Shown here one piece after another: positions 8,339 through 15,738 of a stretch of 64,000 nt of DNA. The stretch spans positions 124,001 through 188,000 of the forward strand of contig NZ_WWEP01000036.1 of the NCBI RefSeq assembly GCF_009848495.1, in the 5' to 3' direction. This stretch comes from Flavobacterium sp. MK4S-17. Its GTDB lineage: Bacteria; Bacteroidota; Bacteroidia; Flavobacteriales; Flavobacteriaceae. The translations under genes were made by a program, and so were the position numbers. The notes under the pieces are model-generated. The model saw only the letters and a program-made list of their open reading frames with translations, was not told the DNA's origin and did not search any database. Position 1 is the first letter of the stretch, and each line of letters starts with the position of its first letter.

Positions 8339-9145
8339 CTACAACTTATAATGGTTCATCAGCAGCTTTTCATACATTTTATCAGGTAAAACCCTCTTGA
8401 GTACAATAGAGAATTTTTGCATAAATGCACCCACCTTATAATGCACATCAGGATTGGGGGTTTTCATTACAGCATATACTGCTTCTGCCATTTGCTGAGG
8501 GTTACTGCCGCTGTCAACATGGGTATTCATTAACTCAAGTGTTTTGCCGTAGGCCTTTTCGTAAGGCGAACCTTTTACCAATGGCGCATGGTACCGCCTG
8601 TCGGCAATGTTTGTGGCAAAATCGCCGGGAGCAATATTGGTAATGGTTATACCAAATTGTTTTACCTCCATGCGCATGGCTTCGGTTATCAGTTCCAGCG
8701 CGCCTTTCGAAGCAGAATATACACTGCGGTAAGGCAGCCCCATATATCCGGCAATGGAAGTTATGTTTATAATCAGCCCCCTGCCCTGCCCCCTCATATG
8801 CGGCAACACAGCTTTCATTACCTCAATGGGACCAAACAGGTTGGTTTCAAAATTATTTTTTATTTCTTCGGCAGGCATTTCTTCCAGCGGGCCTGTAATG
8901 CCCACACCGGCATTATTTACCAGTACATCAATTTTTCCCGAGCGCTGTATAACTTCTGCTACTGCCGCTTTTATGCTTTCTGTATTCCTTACATCAAGAG
9001 CAATTAACGGAAAAACCGAAGGCCCGGCATTTTGCGGGTTACGGCTGGTTCCATAAACTTCATAACCTTTATCTGTAAGGAAATTGCCTATTGCCTTTCC
9101 TATACCTGATGAACCTCCTGTTATTAAAACCACTTTTTTATCCAT
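8339..9145 (-). CDS. Short-chain dehydrogenase/reductase
   Basis: A 268-residue SDR oxidoreductase beginning MDKKVVLITGGSSGIG. The TGxxxGIG cofactor loop is at residues 9-15, NNAG follows near residue 80, and the catalytic pair is in YSASK (Tyr and Lys). The cofactor is NAD(P)H and the substrate is unknown. The open frame runs 66 codons further upstream to 9343, but that part coincides with the SRP RNA gene, so the ATG at 9145 is chosen, where the Rossmann fold begins. It lies between ffs and fsa on the same strand. Confidence 0.9.
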   Translation of the reverse strand: MDKKVVLITGGSSGIGKAIGNFLTDKGYEVYGTSRNPQNAGPSVFPLIALDVRNTESIKAAVAEVIQRSGKIDVLVNNAGVGITGPLEEMPAEEIKNNFETNLFGPIEVMKAVLPHMRGQGRGLIINITSIAGYMGLPYRSVYSASKGALELITEAMRMEVKQFGITITNIAPGDFATNIADRRYHAPLVKGSPYEKAYGKTLELMNTHVDSGSNPQQMAEAVYAVMKTPNPDVHYKVGAFMQKFSIVLKRVLPDKMYEKLLMNHYKL

Positions 9146-9214
9146 ACCCAGTTTATTAACGTCCAAAAATAAAAAAATCTCCTTACGGAGACTTAACCAA
9201 ATAAAATAAAAAAA

Positions 9215-9308
9215 GGCAAGCGACCTACATCGCACCGCTACAACCGCATACCTTTGCTGTGTTCCCACCCTGGAGGATTCTGCAGGAGCTGGTCGTGTAG
9301 GACTTGCC
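9215..9308 (-). ncRNA. ffs: Small signal recognition particle RNA (4.5S-like)
   Basis: On the minus strand the transcript begins GGCAAGTCCTACACGACC and ends CGATGTAGGTCGCTTGCC. The two ends pair (GGCAAG/CTTGCC and CCTACA/TGTAGG) to form the long SRP hairpin. The apical region carries the conserved Ffh-binding asymmetric loop (GGAACACAGCAAAGG, near 9270-9250). Length is about 94 nt, as in other small bacterial SRP RNAs. A run of T with A interruptions follows (minus strand of 9200-9214) and would end transcription. A near-perfect promoter lies immediately upstream. Together with Ffh it targets membrane proteins co-translationally. Confidence 0.92.
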
Positions 9309-9313
9309 GGGTG

Positions 9314-9343
9314 TAAAGATACAACCTTTTTATATTTTTGCAA
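9314..9343 (-). promoter_or_regulatory. Promoter of the SRP RNA gene
   Basis: On the minus strand TTG (9343-9341), a spacer of exactly 19 bases, then TATCTTTA (9321-9314): one mismatch from TTG-N19-TAnnTTTG. The expected start point is at the first bases of the SRP RNA stem near 9308. Confidence 0.75.
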
Positions 9344-9399
9344 GGCAATTGCCCGTTATAAAATAGCGTTGTATATTGCCACTAATATTAATTTCCAAT

Positions 9400-10452
9400 A
9401 TGAAAACACATAAACTATTAGCTATCATATCTTTGGCTTTTGCATTACATTCCTGCGGAGATGACGAAAAAGATAAAAATAATTTATTCCGCATAGATAC
9501 CTCTGCAATGAAACAGCAATATCACGCAGGTGAGTCGCTTTTACTATCGCTGGTGAATGAAAAAAATAAAGATATTGACTCTGTAGCTTATTATATTAAT
9601 GATAAAAGGGTTGGTGCGGCCAAAGGCAATGAACAGTTTACCGTAAGCTTTGAAGGAGAGAAATTTGGTTATAAAAACATCAAAGCAGTAGCTTACTATG
9701 ACGGCAATAATGCAGAAACTACAGGCCGTATTGAACTGGTATCCAACATTCAGCCGGAGCTTTTGCAATATGAAATAGTAAATACATACCCGCACGACAT
9801 ACATGCTTATACACAGGGACTTGAATTTTATCGTGATACCCTGATTGAAGGTACCGGGCGTTACAGGCAGTCAACCCTTCGTAAAGTGGATTATAAAACA
9901 GGGAAGGTATATGACCAGGTAAAACTGGATGACCGCTTTTTTGGAGAGGGCATAACTGTGCTGAATAACAAAATATATCAACTAACCTGGAGGGAAAATA
10001 CCGGCTATGTTTATAATGCCGATAACCTTGAAAAGATAAAGGAATTTAAATATTTTAAGGATATTGAGGGATGGGGCTTTACCAATGACGGAAAAAATCT
10101 TTACCAGAGTGACGGCACCGAGAAAATATGGGTGCTGGATCCTGAAACCTTAAAAGAAACCGATTATATAAATGTTTATACCGCTAACAGCAAAATTAAA
10201 GCGGTAAATGAACTGGAATGGGTAGAAGGAAAAATATATGGCAACATATACCAGAAAGATGCTATTGCTATTATTGACCCTAAAACCGGTGCTGTGGAAA
10301 GTGTGCTTAACCTTACCGAACTTAAAAACAAAGTAACCATGCACCCTGAACTTGATGTGCTTAACGGCATTGCTTATAACCCTAAAACCAAAACACTTTT
10401 TATAACAGGTAAAAACTGGGATAAAATGTTTGAAATAAAAATAAAAAAATAA
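9400..10452 (+). CDS. Glutaminyl-peptide cyclotransferase (glutamine cyclotransferase family) lipoprotein
   Basis: A 350-residue protein with a lipoprotein signal (lipobox LHSC, followed by acidic residues). Residues about 25-100 form a small beta-rich domain. The rest is the glutamine cyclotransferase family beta-propeller, with the typical TQGLEFYRDTLIEGTGRY segment and repeated strands ending near LNGIAYNPKTKTLFITGKNWD. Plant-type and bacterial relatives convert N-terminal Gln to pyroglutamate. Here the protein is probably surface- or periplasm-anchored. The ATG at 9400 is preferred over the upstream frame because it gives a proper signal peptide. Confidence 0.85.
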   Translation: MKTHKLLAIISLAFALHSCGDDEKDKNNLFRIDTSAMKQQYHAGESLLLSLVNEKNKDIDSVAYYINDKRVGAAKGNEQFTVSFEGEKFGYKNIKAVAYYDGNNAETTGRIELVSNIQPELLQYEIVNTYPHDIHAYTQGLEFYRDTLIEGTGRYRQSTLRKVDYKTGKVYDQVKLDDRFFGEGITVLNNKIYQLTWRENTGYVYNADNLEKIKEFKYFKDIEGWGFTNDGKNLYQSDGTEKIWVLDPETLKETDYINVYTANSKIKAVNELEWVEGKIYGNIYQKDAIAIIDPKTGAVESVLNLTELKNKVTMHPELDVLNGIAYNPKTKTLFITGKNWDKMFEIKIKK

Positions 10453-10482
10453 AAAAAGCTGCCTTTTCAGGCAGCTTTTTTT
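10453..10482. terminator. Bidirectional terminator
   Basis: An 11-bp perfect stem, AAAAAGCTGCC / GGCAGCTTTTT (arms 10453-10463 and 10470-10480), with A-runs on one side and T-runs on the other. It serves both the cyclotransferase gene and the convergent DUF4252 operon. Confidence 0.9.
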
Positions 10483-10496
10483 ATTGTAATTGGTAT

Positions 10497-11039
10497 TTAT
10501 TTTTTACTATTCATAAGCTGTTGCAACGGTTTTAGCTGATCCATGTCAAGATTGCCTTTTTGCAGCAGCCCTGCTATAGTTAAAACATTATTAGGTGTCA
10601 TATTATCGCCAAGTACACGCACAACACCAAAGCCGGGTTTTTCATGTACAAAAATTACAAACTCCTCAATGTGCTCCCCTTCGCCTTTTGTATTGATGGA
10701 CGCCCCCATATCGCCATTATTAAATTTAATAAGCTCCTCATAGCTGTCCTGCTTTAAAATACTCTTTACAGCCTGCTGCTCTTTATCATACTCCTGTGTG
10801 CTTAAAGAATCAGCCTTATAAAGCAATACATTAAGTTTTTTCAGGGATTTGAGAGCATCCTGCTCCTGTTTCGAAAGTTCAAGGCTGTCGGTATTTATAA
10901 ATGTAGGCGCAATATCTACTGTGGCATAATTCTTTTGGTCGGCATGATCAACAAAATATTTTTGAAGTGTGGGCTCTCCGCTGCAGGAAACCAAAACCCA
11001 AAACGCCATAACTACTACCGGATACAATACTTTTTTCAT
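10497..11039 (-). CDS. DUF4252-type lipoprotein (third of three)
   Basis: A 180-residue protein with lipobox WVLVSC and a small alpha/beta domain. It shares the order of elements of the two genes upstream: a long helical middle, then EEFVIFVHEKPGFGVVRVLGDNM in place of their IKEL..F segment, and a closing NLDMDQL similar to their GNxDL. It is the most diverged of the three and the only one predicted to be lipidated. It is the last gene of the sigma/anti-sigma operon and ends at a strong terminator. Function is unknown for the family. I assign DUF4252 by pattern recall, less surely than for the other two. Confidence 0.65.
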   Translation of the reverse strand: MKKVLYPVVVMAFWVLVSCSGEPTLQKYFVDHADQKNYATVDIAPTFINTDSLELSKQEQDALKSLKKLNVLLYKADSLSTQEYDKEQQAVKSILKQDSYEELIKFNNGDMGASINTKGEGEHIEEFVIFVHEKPGFGVVRVLGDNMTPNNVLTIAGLLQKGNLDMDQLKPLQQLMNSKK

Positions 11040-11041
11040 GC

Positions 11042-11566
11042 TTATGATTTTTTTGAAGCTTTTTTAAGCTCCCTGCCGCCCGGCAGGTTCATTTTATCTG
11101 TTAATACCGAAAGTTCGTTAAGGTCAAAATTACCTGTAAGCGACATTAATACGCTTTCCTCTTTGCCACCACCGTCAATAAACATAAGCAGTTCTTTTAC
11201 CTGTGTAGAGGTGGCACCTGATTTTACATAAATTTTTATGCTTGTGCTCCCCTCATTTATACGCATCAACTCTTCAAGCGGGTACTTCCTGAGATAAGAA
11301 TCCACCGTGCTTTTCATTTCAGCCGTATATTTTGTGTTTGCTGTTGTAAATACCTTAAGGTTATCCAGCTTTTTTATAAGGTTAATATACTGCTGTGCTT
11401 CTGCGTCTTTGGAGTCCATTTTAATGTTCCCCATAAGCTCAAACATTTTTTTGCTTACAATTACCGATGTAACACCTTCCCTGCCGTCAAACTTATCGAA
11501 TGGCGACTGAGCAAAAATCAGTACCGGCATTAACATTATAAGCAACGTAACTATTATCTTTTTCAT
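11042..11566 (-). CDS. DUF4252 domain secreted protein (second of three)
   Basis: A 174-residue protein with signal peptide MKKIIVTLLIMLMPVLIFAQ (cleavage after AQ, no lipobox). The mature part resembles the gene upstream almost block for block: SPFDKF near the N-terminus, a helical region, YLRKYPLEELM, IKIYVKSGAT..QVKELLMF, and TGNFDLNEL. The tandem arrangement and shared blocks indicate duplication. Two bases separate it from the next DUF4252 gene. Function is unknown; position in an ECF sigma operon suggests an exported stress-response product. Confidence 0.78.
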   Translation of the reverse strand: MKKIIVTLLIMLMPVLIFAQSPFDKFDGREGVTSVIVSKKMFELMGNIKMDSKDAEAQQYINLIKKLDNLKVFTTANTKYTAEMKSTVDSYLRKYPLEELMRINEGSTSIKIYVKSGATSTQVKELLMFIDGGGKEESVLMSLTGNFDLNELSVLTDKMNLPGGRELKKASKKS

Positions 11567-11609
11567 CTTGTTTGTATAATTAAATTCTGTTTATCCTGCC
11601 TGTACAGGT

Positions 11610-12083
11610 TTATTTACTGTTTACTTGTTCGCTGGCAAGGTCAATATTCCCTATAAAAGATACCAGCATTGTTTCATTATCCTTTTCATTATTGGTAAAA
11701 ACAATTAACTCTTTTATTTCTGAAGCTGTTGCCCCATTTACCATATATATTTTAATAAGCGTGCCCTCCTCTTTTACTGTCATAAGTTCATCCATAGGGT
11801 GCTTTTTTAAATATCCCTCTACAGTATTCCTCATTTCCCGTGCATGTTTTTTATCGGATGTTGAAAATACCCTGAAACTTTCAAAACTCTTTACCTTTTT
11901 AAGGTATCCTTCTGCCTCCTGTGCTGCACCTGTTAGTTTTAGTCCGCCAAGCACATCAATAAGCTTTTCATTTATTATTACGCCATCTATGCCCTCCTGG
12001 TTTTCAAATTTATCAAAAGCCTGCTGCGCAAAGGTAAAAAAAGGCATTATAGCTAAAACGGAAGTAATTATTAGTTTTTTCAT
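11610..12083 (-). CDS. DUF4252 domain secreted protein (first of three)
   Basis: A 157-residue protein with signal peptide MKKLIITSVLAIMPFFTFAQ. It carries the same blocks as its downstream paralogue: AFDKFENQEG, GYLKKHPMDELM, LIKIYMVNGATASEIKEL, and FIGNIDLASE. The start overlaps the stop of the anti-sigma-like gene by four bases (ATGA), which suggests translational coupling. The C-terminus is shorter than in the paralogue. No catalytic motif is visible. Confidence 0.78.
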   Translation of the reverse strand: MKKLIITSVLAIMPFFTFAQQAFDKFENQEGIDGVIINEKLIDVLGGLKLTGAAQEAEGYLKKVKSFESFRVFSTSDKKHAREMRNTVEGYLKKHPMDELMTVKEEGTLIKIYMVNGATASEIKELIVFTNNEKDNETMLVSFIGNIDLASEQVNSK

Positions 12084-12532
12084 TTTTTGTTTGATTTAAA
12101 GATTGTGTTTTTTGATTTTTCATATTCGCCCAGGTACTCCACCCCTGCAACCCCAACATTTACATTTTGGGAAAGCATGTTAAGTGCTTTTTGCGTTTCC
12201 CTGAAAGCTACTTCAGGATCGTTATAAGTACCCAGTTCTTCGCTTGGGGCAGGTTCCCTGTTTATAAAGGTTACCACACCAAGCATAACTACAACGCTTG
12301 CCGCCACCGATAACCACGCCACATAATGCTGTTTCCTGGGTTTTAGTGGTATGGCTTTGTCAAACTGTTGTTCGCCCTCGCCTGAAAAATACCCGAACAA
12401 TGGCCTGTACTGTTCCAGATGGGGCGCCACATCGGGTGAGGAAAAGTAAGCCTTAAGCTCCTTTTCTTCGGCAGTACTGGTTTCTGCTTCAAAGTATTTA
12501 TCAAGTAGTTTTTCAATTGCTTTTAATTCCAT
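12080..12532 (-). CDS. Putative anti-sigma factor (single-pass membrane protein)
   Basis: A 150-residue protein with a soluble N-terminal half (about 1-75, acidic and helical), one membrane segment (about 92-110, AWLSVAASVVVMLGVVTFI) and an extracytoplasmic tail. This is the topology of an anti-sigma factor, and the gene overlaps the ECF sigma gene by 20 bases, as such pairs often do. No zinc-binding HxxxCxxC motif is present, so it is not a ZAS-type anti-sigma factor. The role is inferred from topology and context only. Confidence 0.6.
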   Translation of the reverse strand: MELKAIEKLLDKYFEAETSTAEEKELKAYFSSPDVAPHLEQYRPLFGYFSGEGEQQFDKAIPLKPRKQHYVAWLSVAASVVVMLGVVTFINREPAPSEELGTYNDPEVAFRETQKALNMLSQNVNVGVAGVEYLGEYEKSKNTIFKSNKK

Positions 12533-13028
12533 AGCTGTGTTTTTTTATAAGTTCTTCCCTTATTGTTTTCCTTGCTCTTGAAAGGGCCACCCTTACGGCC
12601 GTTTCATTCATGTCCATCATTTTTGCTATCTCTTCAAACTCATATTCCTCTATATCGCGCATCTGCACTATAATCTTTTGCTGTTCGGGCAGGCTGTTTA
12701 TAATTTTTTCCACCCAGTTCCAGCTGTCCCTGTCCTCTGCCTGTTGCTGCAACCCTGCCTGCCTGTCGGTATAATTAGAATGTACAAGCCGCATTTCGGT
12801 TGCCCTTTTCGATTTCAGCTGGTCAAGGCAATAATTTTTGGTTATGGTTATGGCAAGTGCCTCAACACTTGAATAGCCTCCCAGCTTTTCCTTATTGTTC
12901 CACAACCGCACCAGCACTTCCTGTGTAGCATCTTCTGCCTCCTCAGTGCTTACCAGCAGCCTTTTGGCTAACCGGAAAACCCTGTCCTTAAAAGGAGTGA
13001 TGGTTTTTACAAACTCAGACTGGTTCAT
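12513..13028 (-). CDS. ECF-type RNA polymerase sigma factor
   Basis: A 171-residue sigma-70 family protein with regions 2 and 4 only. Region 2 includes DRVFRLAKRLLVSTEEAEDATQEVLVRLW (shown here in part: EEAEDATQEVLVRLW). Region 4 includes LPEQQKIIVQMRDIEEYEFEEIA followed by the recognition helix around MNETAVRVALSRARK. It is first in an operon with an anti-sigma-like gene and three DUF4252 genes, and divergent from an S41 protease gene across a 119-base gap. ECF factors of this type usually activate their own operon. No consensus primary-sigma promoter is visible upstream, which fits autoregulation. Confidence 0.9.
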   Translation of the reverse strand: MNQSEFVKTITPFKDRVFRLAKRLLVSTEEAEDATQEVLVRLWNNKEKLGGYSSVEALAITITKNYCLDQLKSKRATEMRLVHSNYTDRQAGLQQQAEDRDSWNWVEKIINSLPEQQKIIVQMRDIEEYEFEEIAKMMDMNETAVRVALSRARKTIREELIKKHSYGIKSN

Positions 13029-13147
13029 TTTTATGTTTGTTTGGTTGTTATTGGTTTATAAAAGGAAGACGAGCACCTATTATTTTTGTTACAATTAATT
13101 TTAAAAATATTAAATTTACCTTCTTATTTAAATAAAATTAGCTGTAA

Positions 13148-14599
13148 ATGAAAAAGTTAAATATTTTACTTATTATCGCTCTCCTTACAGGTGCATTTAC
13201 CTTTACAGGTTGTGAAGACGAGGATGACAAAGCTGTTCCTGTAAATGATTTTATATGGAAAGGGCTTAACCTGTATTATTTATGGAAAGCAGAAGTACCC
13301 GAACTTGCCGACGACCGCTTTTCAAGCCAGGCAGCACTTAACTCCTACCTGGAAGGTTTTTCAAGCCCACAGTCGCTTTTTAACAGTTTGCTGTACCAGC
13401 GTAATGTGGTTGACAGGTGGAGCGTACTGGTTCCGGACTTCAGGGTGCTTGAAAATTCTTTACAGGGAGTATATAAAAGTAATGGTGTGGAGTTTGGCCT
13501 TGTTTATAAAAACCCGAACAGCGGTGAAATTTTTGGGTATGTACGCTATATTTTACCCGGTTCGGATGCTGCCTCAAAAGATATACAGCGGGGCGATATT
13601 TTTTATGCTGTAAACGGAACGCCATTAACAGAAACAAACTATCAGGACCTTTTAAATAATGACAGTTATACCCTGAATCTTGCCGACTATGACGGTGGCA
13701 ATATTACACCAAATGGAGATACAGTATCATTAACAAAGATGGAATATGCCGAAAACCCCATTTACACTGTTAATGTTATACAGGAAAGCTCACGCACTAT
13801 TGGCTACATTATGTATAACGGCTTTTTCAGCGAATATGATTCGCAGCTTAACGACGCTTTCGGGCAGCTGGCTTCTGCCGGGGTTACAGATTTGGTGCTT
13901 GACCTGAGGTATAATTCAGGAGGTGCAGTACGCACTGCAACACGACTTGCCAGCATGATTACAGGACAGTTCACAGGCCAGCTATTTGCCAAATACAGGT
14001 GGAATGACAGGCTGCAAAATTATTATGAAAGCAATAACCCGGGTGTACTGGAAGAAAAATTTGTATCGCAGGCGTCAGGCGTGGGCAGTTTTAACAGCCT
14101 GCAGTTAAATAAAGTTTATATATTAACTACACGCTCCACAGCTTCTGCCAGCGAACTTGTTATAAACTGCCTTTCTCCTTATATAGATGTAGTTACTGTG
14201 GGCACAAAAACAACAGGAAAAAATGTTGCCAGCGTTACATTATACGACTCCCCGGACTTTACCAAGAATAACAGGGACGGCAGCCACCGCTATGCTATGC
14301 AGCCTATAGTGTCAAAACTGGTAAATAAGGAAAATTTCGGAGAATATACTGATGGGCTTTTACCGGATATTGAAGTTCCCGAAAACTATGGCAATTTAGG
14401 TGTACTTGGCGATAAAAACGAACCTTTGCTTGCAGCAGCAATAGCAGATATTACTTCGCAGGGAAGGCCGGGATGGAATATACCGCAAAAAGAGCACCGC
14501 TACTTTAAGGACTCTAAAAAAATGCATCGCTTTGGCAGTGAAATGTATATAGAGGAGTTTCCCGAAGGCAGCCAGGTACTGATAAAGGATTTACAGTAA
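13148..14599 (+). CDS. S41 family (C-terminal processing type) peptidase, lipoprotein
   Basis: A 483-residue protein with a signal peptide and lipobox FTFTGC, then an acidic linker. Residues about 100-195 hold a PDZ-like region (GSDAASKDIQRGDIFYAVNG), and about 215-410 the tail-specific protease domain. The serine of TRSTASASELV and the lysine of VGTKTTGK are the expected Ser/Lys catalytic dyad. It probably degrades or processes periplasmic or surface proteins. It is divergent from the ECF sigma operon, a placement that could reflect shared envelope-stress control, though no shared operator is visible. A strong terminator follows. Confidence 0.88.
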   Translation: MKKLNILLIIALLTGAFTFTGCEDEDDKAVPVNDFIWKGLNLYYLWKAEVPELADDRFSSQAALNSYLEGFSSPQSLFNSLLYQRNVVDRWSVLVPDFRVLENSLQGVYKSNGVEFGLVYKNPNSGEIFGYVRYILPGSDAASKDIQRGDIFYAVNGTPLTETNYQDLLNNDSYTLNLADYDGGNITPNGDTVSLTKMEYAENPIYTVNVIQESSRTIGYIMYNGFFSEYDSQLNDAFGQLASAGVTDLVLDLRYNSGGAVRTATRLASMITGQFTGQLFAKYRWNDRLQNYYESNNPGVLEEKFVSQASGVGSFNSLQLNKVYILTTRSTASASELVINCLSPYIDVVTVGTKTTGKNVASVTLYDSPDFTKNNRDGSHRYAMQPIVSKLVNKENFGEYTDGLLPDIEVPENYGNLGVLGDKNEPLLAAAIADITSQGRPGWNIPQKEHRYFKDSKKMHRFGSEMYIEEFPEGSQVLIKDLQ

Positions 14600-14609
14600 C
14601 TATAAAAGT

Positions 14610-14638
14610 AAAAAGTGGCACAAGTGCCACTTTTTTTA
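14610..14638. terminator. Bidirectional terminator
   Basis: An 11-bp perfect stem, AAAAAGTGGCA / TGCCACTTTTT (14610-14620, 14625-14635), with loop CAAG and further T residues. It lies between the S41 peptidase gene and the end of the convergent B12-receptor operon. Confidence 0.9.
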
Positions 14639-14670
14639 TATCCGGCAGTGCCGGAAAACAAATCAAACAA

Positions 14671-15735
14671 TTAATCGTTAAAGTAAAAACCGTTAGGGTT
14701 AACACCCACAGTAACCGTTTCCTGCAATGATCCTGAAAGCGAATATATGTATGCCCTTCCGGCAGCCGTATAATTACTTGCTGCATCAGCTATATAAATG
14801 CGGTTATCTTCTACTGCAAAACCATATAAAACACCCCAGTTATCTAAAGTAAACAAAGGTGTTTCCGGCAATGTATCGGCATTTAAAGGCATGCTGTACA
14901 CACTCCTGCCCACAGTATAATATATCCTGTTGTTTTCCATATCAAACTTATCCGGGTGGGTTAACCCTGAAAAATTAAAAGTTTTAATAACTGTATTATT
15001 ATCAAGGCTTATGACTTCCAGTTTACCGGCCGTTTCCGGGGCTGCATAACTCGGCCTGCCCTGGCTTAACACATATAGCTTGTTATCTTCAACATCAATG
15101 CCAGCAGGCACATCTCCTACATTAATTACAGTTTCTACAGTATTATTATTAAGGTTAATTACAGATATTGTACTCCCCTGGTTATACCCGCCTTTATGGG
15201 CTACATAAAGTTTATTGTCTTCTTCAACTAATTTTTCAGGCCCCTCACCTACAGGTATTTTTGCTGTTACAGTATAAGTATTAAGGTCTATTACAGCTAC
15301 ATAATCATCTGTAGCAACGCCACCGTTCCCCCAGTTTGTTACATATGCCTTGCCATTTTCAAATTCAATATAGCGTGGGCTTGACAAATCAGCATCTATA
15401 GTTGCCACATTTTTAAAAGTGTAGCGGTTTACCACTTCAATCTTATTGGATACATTTAATACTATAAAAGCCAAATCATCATGAAAGCCTATGCTTTGGG
15501 CTGTATCGCCTAATAACTTACCTGAGTTAACTCCCGAAAAAATATTATTTTCCACCTGAGAGCCATTAAAAATAAAGGATGCAGAAGCATTACCTGAATT
15601 ATATCCTCCTTCATTAAGTACAATCACTCCATTGTCATAAGCACCGGAAACACGCCCGGAATCATCATCGCTGCTGCACGAGGCAAAAAATAAAGCACCT
15701 GCAATAGCTGTTAGTAATAATCTGTTGATTTTCAT
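14671..15735 (-). CDS. DUF5074/YncE-like beta-propeller surface lipoprotein, B12-locus partner
   Basis: A 354-residue protein with lipobox FFASC followed by SSDDDSG, a pattern of Bacteroidetes surface lipoproteins. The mature part shows about six similar blades (VAVIDLNTYTVTAKIPVGEG, ISVINLNNNTVETVINVGDV and so on), a YncE-type beta-propeller. It lies three bases after the BtuB-like receptor gene and would be expressed from the same riboswitch-controlled transcript. Surface lipoproteins paired with TonB receptors in this phylum often bind the substrate or cap the receptor; corrinoid binding is inferred from this context and is not visible in the sequence. Confidence 0.75.
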   Translation of the reverse strand: MKINRLLLTAIAGALFFASCSSDDDSGRVSGAYDNGVIVLNEGGYNSGNASASFIFNGSQVENNIFSGVNSGKLLGDTAQSIGFHDDLAFIVLNVSNKIEVVNRYTFKNVATIDADLSSPRYIEFENGKAYVTNWGNGGVATDDYVAVIDLNTYTVTAKIPVGEGPEKLVEEDNKLYVAHKGGYNQGSTISVINLNNNTVETVINVGDVPAGIDVEDNKLYVLSQGRPSYAAPETAGKLEVISLDNNTVIKTFNFSGLTHPDKFDMENNRIYYTVGRSVYSMPLNADTLPETPLFTLDNWGVLYGFAVEDNRIYIADAASNYTAAGRAYIYSLSGSLQETVTVGVNPNGFYFND

Positions 15736-15738
15736 ATA

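Noticed and set aside
9146-9343. N-terminal extension of the SDR protein (334-residue frame)
   Set aside because: It overlaps the SRP RNA and its promoter, and the Rossmann fold begins at Met 9145.
11042-12083. Possible recent gene duplication by recombination
   Set aside because: The DUF4252 genes share blocks only at protein level, so the duplication is old.
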